This document shows positions 59,619 through 64,000 of a DNA stretch of 64,000 nt, piece after piece (within the stretch, counting starts at the first letter, position 1; each line of letters begins with the position of its first letter). The position numbers and the translations under genes are program-made. Origin of the DNA: an uncultured Lachnospiraceae bacterium (GTDB lineage Bacteria > Bacillota > Clostridia > Lachnospirales > Lachnospiraceae). The notes beneath the pieces are model-generated. The model was not told where the DNA came from. It did no database searches and worked only from the letters and a program-made list of their open reading frames with translations. The stretch lies in contig CALWPY010000005.1 of NCBI GenBank assembly GCA_944383545.1, positions 1 to 64,000 on the forward strand. The letters are read 5' to 3'.

Positions 59619-60602
59619 TTAATATTTATCTTTACTATTTATCAGATTACATATACATATGACAGGAGCATATAATACTCCTGCTCCCACCCATACTATC
59701 CACGTATATTCCCATCCGTTTGTTACAAAACTCCATATAAGATATACGGCAGTTGCAATCAGCCAGTATATAGTTCCCACTGCTTCCTTTATACTATTGT
59801 TTCTTTTTTCACGCGGAGCATAGTCACCTTCCTGAAGAATCTTCTGCATTCCCGCCCAGCGGACCCCTGCAGTAATAAAGAATATGACTCCTGTTCCTGC
59901 CACAAACATGGTAATGCAAAGCATACATACAATAAGAAAAGCTTTTTCTAAAAAGGCTCCCATGATAAGAGGTACAGGAGAAAGAATACAGATACATGTT
60001 CCTATTACATTGAATTTTATATATGTATTCCTGAATTCCTTCTGCCTTTCCTTTACCATTCCTTCCACACCATATACAGTTTCAAAAGGCTCTTTATCAA
60101 TAAATTCATATGGTGCACTTTTAAACCCAGATAGCACAAAAAGTATTACTGCTGCCGCTACTATTACGAGCAGTATGCTCACCCCTGCTCCTACAGCAAA
60201 ATTTTCAGATATATTATATTCAGGTATTTCAGACGCTGCTCCTAAAATAAGAAGCGGTATTGACGCTATTATACATAAAAATGTTCCAACTGCAATTTTT
60301 ACCGAGGCGTCCCTTCTTAATTCCAGGAATTCATTTGCATCTTCCATTGTAATCGTTCTTACGCCTGATGTATTTTCATCATCAACCGTAAATTCTTCGT
60401 GTTCCATTTCATCCTTTAACAAATAATCTGTTGTCACTCCGAAAAGACTGCTCATAGTCAGTATTTTTTCCAAATCAGGAATGCTCTGTGCCCCCTCCCA
60501 TTTTGATACAGCCTGCCTTGATACCTTCATCTTTTCGGCAAATTCTTCCTGTGTCCAACCATTCTTTTTTCTAAGCCTTATAATTTTATCCGCTAAAATC
60601 AT
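59619..60602 (-). CDS. Membrane-bound XRE-family transcriptional regulator
   Basis: About 327 residues from ATG 60602 (GGAGG eight bases ahead). The first ~65 residues are an XRE helix-turn-helix (IIRLRKKNGWTQEEFAEKMKVSRQAVSKWE, PDLEKILTMSSLFGVTTDYLL). The rest contains four to six membrane helices in two pairs (VGTFLCIIASIPLLILGAAS, VSILLVIVAAAVILFVLSGF, IGTCICILSPVPLIM, IVCMLCITMFVAGTGVIFFI, and a C-terminal pair). Regulators of this kind, with a DNA-binding head and a polytopic tail, are common in Clostridia; what they sense is unknown. It is monocistronic and lies between gltB and an LCP gene. Confidence 0.85.
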   Translation of the reverse strand: MILADKIIRLRKKNGWTQEEFAEKMKVSRQAVSKWEGAQSIPDLEKILTMSSLFGVTTDYLLKDEMEHEEFTVDDENTSGVRTITMEDANEFLELRRDASVKIAVGTFLCIIASIPLLILGAASEIPEYNISENFAVGAGVSILLVIVAAAVILFVLSGFKSAPYEFIDKEPFETVYGVEGMVKERQKEFRNTYIKFNVIGTCICILSPVPLIMGAFLEKAFLIVCMLCITMFVAGTGVIFFITAGVRWAGMQKILQEGDYAPREKRNNSIKEAVGTIYWLIATAVYLIWSFVTNGWEYTWIVWVGAGVLYAPVICICNLINSKDKY

Positions 60603-60744
60603 ATACATTTCCTCCATCTCAATTTTTCAGTTTTATGCAGAATCTTAGTCACGCATCTCCGACTGATACGTTAATAATAGCTTTTTTACGGTTTACATTC
60701 AACCAAACACGGCTTGAAATCTGTCAATTACCGGTTGCAATATA

Positions 60745-60785
60745 AGAAACAGCGTAAAAAGCACTTTGCCTTCTACGCTGTTTCT
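60745..60785 (-). terminator. Terminator of the LCP gene
   Basis: A perfect 12-bp stem AGAAACAGCGTA (60745-60756) with TACGCTGTTTCT (60774-60785); on the minus strand it is followed by a TA-rich tail. The remaining ~200-base gap to the XRE gene shows nothing else. Confidence 0.65.
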
Positions 60786-60821
60786 CATATTTTCTGAATT
60801 CACATCTATATTTGATTTTAT

Positions 60822-61970
60822 TTACTCTAAGTCAGTTGTTCCATCCACAGTATCTGTCGAGTTATCATCCACTGCTTCTTCCTCTCCCGGAAGAAGCACC
60901 CTGCCTCCGTTTGCACCTGTTTCACTAATAAGTTCATCACTTATTCTCTTGACATTTTCAGTAGGCTCATATTCCTCAGTAGCAAACAGGAATCTGTGTA
61001 ATGCTTTAACATTTTCCTCAAGATTATTAGGCGCTATACATGAGCCTTTAGCATTTCCGCCGTCATAAAATGAATATGAAATCGGAAATCCAAGACTTTC
61101 CTCACTAAGCTCATAGCTCATCATGCTCGCTGCCAGTTGAAGCATTTCATCTTTGGTAACACTTGTTGAGATATAAGGAAATATTTCATCAATCATCGCA
61201 TTTATGGTACTGAGGTCAGATTTTTTCATCTGAGCTACCATACTGGAAAGAACTTCTCTCTGTCTCTCCGTTCTTGTGATATCTCCCTGTCCCGTACTTC
61301 TTATACGTGCATAAGCTGTTGCCTGTGCTCCGTTAAGCCTGATATATCCTGTTTCAAATACACCATCGGAATAAATACCGTTTGTTGCAATCTGCTCTGC
61401 AAGTGCCTGATTAAGGGTACTGAGCTCATTTTCTTCTACATTTACATAAACTCCTCCAAGCTTATCAATAGCCCTTGTAAGCCCTTCCCAGTTTACCGTA
61501 ACATACTCAGTTATACTCAAATCCAGATTTGCATTCAAAGTTTTAATCGCCATTAAAGGTCCGCCGTATGCATAGGCGCCATTTATCTTTGCTGTTGACG
61601 GATTATCCTTTTGAATCTCAAGAATGGTATCTCTGTACACGGATATTATTTTTACCTCTTTGGTATCATTATTTATACTTGCTATCATTATACTGTCACT
61701 TCTGTTTCCTGCGCCAAGAGAGCTGTCTCTTGCATCTATACCAAAAAGGGCTATATTTGTATAACCTTTCATATCAGAATTTGCATCTTCATTTATATCC
61801 AGTTCAGCCTCATCATAGTCATTTACATTTAATAGTGAATATTTTTCATTAAGCCAGTTATTTCCATATGCCACTACCATTACTACAATTATTATAAGTT
61901 CAACGACAAGAGCTATGCCCCACCTGGCATTTGCACTTAGTCTTTTTTTATTCTTTTCGCCGTTTCTCAT
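60822..61970 (-). CDS. LytR-CpsA-Psr (LCP) family cell-wall polymer ligase
   Basis: The 382-residue protein has a short basic N-terminus, one membrane helix (WGIALVVELIIIVVMVVAYG, ~18-37) and an outer LCP domain: ALFGIDARDSSLGAGNRSDSIMIASIN (seen as GIDARD and RSDSIMIASIN), KIISVYRDTILEI, KINGAYAYGGPLMAIKTLN, YVTVNWEGLTRAIDKLGG, LNGAQATAYARIRSTGQGDITRTERQREVL. Conserved Arg and Asp residues that hold the polyprenyl pyrophosphate are present. It attaches teichoic acid or polysaccharide from its lipid carrier to peptidoglycan. The glycan genes at the right edge are plausible partners. Confidence 0.93.
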   Translation of the reverse strand: MRNGEKNKKRLSANARWGIALVVELIIIVVMVVAYGNNWLNEKYSLLNVNDYDEAELDINEDANSDMKGYTNIALFGIDARDSSLGAGNRSDSIMIASINNDTKEVKIISVYRDTILEIQKDNPSTAKINGAYAYGGPLMAIKTLNANLDLSITEYVTVNWEGLTRAIDKLGGVYVNVEENELSTLNQALAEQIATNGIYSDGVFETGYIRLNGAQATAYARIRSTGQGDITRTERQREVLSSMVAQMKKSDLSTINAMIDEIFPYISTSVTKDEMLQLAASMMSYELSEESLGFPISYSFYDGGNAKGSCIAPNNLEENVKALHRFLFATEEYEPTENVKRISDELISETGANGGRVLLPGEEEAVDDNSTDTVDGTTDLE

Positions 61971-62066
61971 CTTCCCATCCTTTGAAACATTAATATACTT
62001 TATACTAACTTAAACAATAATAAACCAATTCTTAACAAAATACAAGCAAATTAGATTAATATTTTC

Positions 62067-62825
62067 TTAATATTCTGTGTTTTTTCTCTGTCTTTTTATC
62101 TTCCTTTTTATTTTTATTGCATCAGTAAACATATTAAATATAACTCTCACAGAAATTTTAGACTTGCTTCCTTCTTCATTCCTTGAATAATTTAGTTTTA
62201 CCGGCATTTCAATTATTTCATACCCCATATCAGATGCCCTTGCCAATATTTCAATATCGAAAGCAAATCCTTCTGTATCCAGCTCCTGCATAATCGGTTT
62301 TATCTTTTCTGCCTTAAAAAGCTTTATTCCGGTCTGAACATCTTTTAATTTAAGTCTGAAAAGCATTCTCAAATATATATAATATCCAAAACTCAATAAT
62401 TTCCTCACAACAGGATAATTCACCTCAGAGTCTTTATGCATTTTTGAGCCTATAACAATGTCTGCATTTTCATTTTTTATACTTACCAGATACTTCTCCA
62501 GCATTTCGGGAGAAAGCTCTAAATCAGAATCAAGATATGCTATATATTCGGAATCAGCGGCCATAAAGCCTTTTTTTATAGCATTTCCTTTTCCGGCATT
62601 TTTATCATATGAAATACATTTTATATTACTGTTAATTTTACATGCAGACTCTATTTCTTCAAGTGTATCGTCAGTACTTCCGTCATTCACTGCTATTATG
62701 TTGTAATCCGGTGCAAATTTTTCTATTACACCTGCTGTACAAAGAAGATTTTTACGTATACAATTTCCTTCATTATAAGCCGGCATAACCACTGTCAGAT
62801 ATTTTTTGGATATATCATCATGCAT
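62067..62825 (-). CDS. Glycosyltransferase family 2 (polyprenol-phosphate type)
   Basis: The 252-residue protein is a GT-A fold enzyme without membrane helices: YLTVVMPAYNEGNCIRKNLL, IIAVNDGSTDDTLEEIES, GKGNAIKKGFMAADSEYIAYLDSDLELSP (DXD-like DSD), IVIGSKMHKDSEVNYPVVRKL and VQTGIKLFKAEK. It resembles DPM1/Alg5-type enzymes that add glucose or mannose to polyprenyl phosphate. It starts at ATG 62825. It stands apart from the LCP gene by ~96 bases in the same direction and belongs to the envelope glycan region at the right edge. Confidence 0.88.
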   Translation of the reverse strand: MHDDISKKYLTVVMPAYNEGNCIRKNLLCTAGVIEKFAPDYNIIAVNDGSTDDTLEEIESACKINSNIKCISYDKNAGKGNAIKKGFMAADSEYIAYLDSDLELSPEMLEKYLVSIKNENADIVIGSKMHKDSEVNYPVVRKLLSFGYYIYLRMLFRLKLKDVQTGIKLFKAEKIKPIMQELDTEGFAFDIEILARASDMGYEIIEMPVKLNYSRNEEGSKSKISVRVIFNMFTDAIKIKRKIKRQRKNTEY

Positions 62826-62913
62826 TTAAACATACATTCCTTTCATGATATCATGCGTAGTATGTATACCACGCAGAACATTTTTCTTCAAGTAAAAAAC
62901 CCTGATATGAAAA

Positions 62914-62948
62914 CAGACCGGTATGGCATTATAAGCCATATCGGTCTG
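62914..62948 (-). terminator. Hairpin downstream of the transposase fragment
   Basis: CAGACCGGTATGGC (62914-62927) pairs with GCCATATCGGTCTG (62935-62948) with one mismatch; on the minus strand it is followed by TTTTC. Likely a terminator; the rest of the 190-base gap holds no gene. Confidence 0.6.
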
Positions 62949-63016
62949 CTCCCTGCTGCATGCCTTGCAGTACTAAGTTTCTATGGCCACTCCACATATT
63001 TTTTATTAATTATAAG

Positions 63017-63394
63017 CTAGGTCCTATATGAACAGCAGTCTTGCAACAGTATATTATTTCTGCACAATTTTTTAAACTCTTCAGCAAATTTCTCTGTGCG
63101 AATAATAAAATCATGCTTTTTATCTACATTTTGTGCAAATGTCAGGTGATTGCATCTTTCATTAAAGCAGAAGAGTTTTCGATTTATCAAAATTACTCTT
63201 ATTTTAACCTTCCCTATGTTCAAAGATAAATACTTTTTATTATAGGTGCTGTGTGTTTTTTCTGATTTTGTTCCGCAGTACGGACATATTCCCGACGATT
63301 CCTTATTACATACGTATATGTTAATTTCATCACATAATTTTTCATGCCTGTAGTATATAAGATTTTCGTCAAGAATTCTTATAATTTCATCCAT
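63017..63394 (-). pseudogene. ISL3-family transposase, N-terminal fragment
   Basis: About 125 residues remain of a transposase that is normally over 400. The zinc-finger region of ISL3 transposases is clear: GICPYCGTKSEKTHSTYNKK, then NIGKVKIRVILINRKLFCFNERCNHLTFAQ, with the C-x2-C ... C-x4-C pattern. The frame ends with unrelated residues and no helix-turn-helix or DDE core follows downstream. A ribosome site (GGGAG) precedes ATG 63394. It is a remnant of an insertion sequence, or less likely a small domesticated zinc-finger protein. Confidence 0.7.
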
Positions 63395-63516
63395 TCTATT
63401 CATCTCCCTGATATAACATTAGAAGCGGCCTGAATAATTATATGTTAGCATATATCGACGGCTTTGTCACATGATTTTAATTTTTTTAGTCTATTTTATA
63501 ATATAAATTAATCTGT

Positions 63517-64000
63517 TTACTCATCTACTCCTTCGGAGTTTTCTTTAATAAAAAGAATTTTAAATGTAAAAAACAGTATTTTTATATCAAGCCATATGGA
63601 GTAATGCTCAATATACATAAGGTCCAGTTTTAATTTATTATATGACGTTGTCTTATATCTTCCATAAACCTGTGCATAACCTGTAAGTCCTGCTTTTACC
63701 TTAAGTCTGTAATCAAACTCCGGAATCTCTCTTCTGTATTTTTCAATTATTTCAGGTCTTTCAGGTCTTGGCCCCACCATGGACATTTCGCCCTTAAGTA
63801 CATTAATTAACTGAGGGAGTTCATCCAGATGTAGGTTTCTGAGTATTTTTCCGACAGGAGTTATTCTCTCATCATTTTTTCTGGCAAGCCGTGCACCTTC
63901 TGTTTCCGAATCCACGCGCATACTCCTGAATTTATAAATCAAAAATACTCTCTTATCCTTCGTAACTCTTTCCTGCTTATAAAGAACAGGCCCTTTGTCA
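63517..64000 (-). CDS. Initiating sugar transferase (WbaP/WcaJ-type phosphoglycosyltransferase), partial
   Basis: The frame is open to the right edge, so the N-terminal part lies outside; about 160 C-terminal residues are seen. The catalytic domain of bacterial sugar transferases is clear: DKGPVLYKQERVTKD at the edge, then IYKFRSMRVDSETEG, LRNLHLDELPQLINVLKGEMSMVGPRPERPEI and RLKVKAGLTGYAQVYGRYKTTSYNKLKLDLMYIEHYSIWLDIKI (in pieces TGYAQV, YIEHYS). These enzymes transfer a phosphosugar to undecaprenyl phosphate to start capsule or exopolysaccharide repeat units. A polysaccharide locus probably continues beyond the window. Confidence 0.93.
   Translation of the reverse strand, partial: DKGPVLYKQERVTKDKRVFLIYKFRSMRVDSETEGARLARKNDERITPVGKILRNLHLDELPQLINVLKGEMSMVGPRPERPEIIEKYRREIPEFDYRLKVKAGLTGYAQVYGRYKTTSYNKLKLDLMYIEHYSIWLDIKILFFTFKILFIKENSEGVDE

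Noticed and set aside
1..64000. CRISPR array, prophage, tRNA or rRNA genes
   Set aside because: No regularly spaced repeats with unique spacers, no phage structural genes and no cloverleaf-like tRNA sequences were found on reading; the only mobile remnants are small palindromic elements and an ISL3 transposase fragment.

Overview
The window looks like chromosomal DNA of a low-GC, anaerobic, spore-forming Firmicute, most likely a member of the Lachnospiraceae (Clostridia). Supporting signs are strong GGAGG ribosome sites, short coding gaps, A+T-rich intergenic DNA with classical TTGACA/TATAAT promoters, CotF-like spore coat proteins, a Trp-specific T-box, a SufCBDSU cluster, a vanG-type cluster and LXG-type secretion genes. 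No tRNA, rRNA, CRISPR array or prophage was seen. Most genes lie on the minus strand.

Layout. 1-9.7 kb: a partial membrane gene carrying an in-frame 69-bp repeat, proA, a RelQ-like alarmone synthetase whose 3' end is formed by the same repeat, an FMN-binding-like lipoprotein-type protein, an anion permease, TrkH/TrkA potassium uptake, and a short operon of a cytidylate-kinase-like protein, a DtxR/MntR regulator and a SpoT-like HD hydrolase. 9.7-15.1 kb: a vanG-type glycopeptide-resistance-like operon (vanR, vanS, D-Ala-D-Ser ligase, VanY/VanXY-type peptidase, VanT-type racemase with a shortened membrane half). 15.2-23 kb: trpS, two coat proteins, a Bax-inhibitor-1 protein, and a two-component system with a three-gene ABC exporter. 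23-27.5 kb: trxB, a T-box controlled TrpB-like gene, ogt, and an ECF sigma/anti-sigma pair. 27.5-33 kb: an Arn-like lipid-linked amino-sugar cluster (WecE-type aminotransferase, ATP-grasp ligase, two small flippase subunits, GT-C protein, GT2). 33-35.6 kb: a TetM-like GTPase fused to a Rae1/YacP-type NYN nuclease. 36-43.2 kb: rpsF-ssb-rpsR, DUF951, a GH25-LysM lysozyme, an orphan RiPP-like 76-residue peptide, ftsH and glyA. 43.4-47.4 kb: an LXG-type effector operon with duplicated putative immunity genes. 47.5-59.5 kb: sufCBDSU, yfbR and gltBD. 59.6-64 kb: a membrane-bound XRE regulator, an LCP ligase, a GT2, an ISL3 transposase fragment and the end of an initiating sugar transferase, which suggests a polysaccharide locus beyond the edge.

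The most unusual structure not explained by genes is a set of small palindromic elements. A 69-70 bp repeat stays open as coding sequence and sits inside two genes. A related hairpin family shows compensatory stem changes. A ~90-bp two-hairpin element occurs twice, each time bounded by direct repeats of a -10 box and each time immediately upstream of a gene (glyA and the orphan peptide). The best candidates for new biology are this promoter-targeting element, the amino-sugar cluster with an ATP-grasp ligase, the GTPase-nuclease fusion, the LXG operon and the orphan peptide. All functional statements come from reading motifs by eye; no database search was run.
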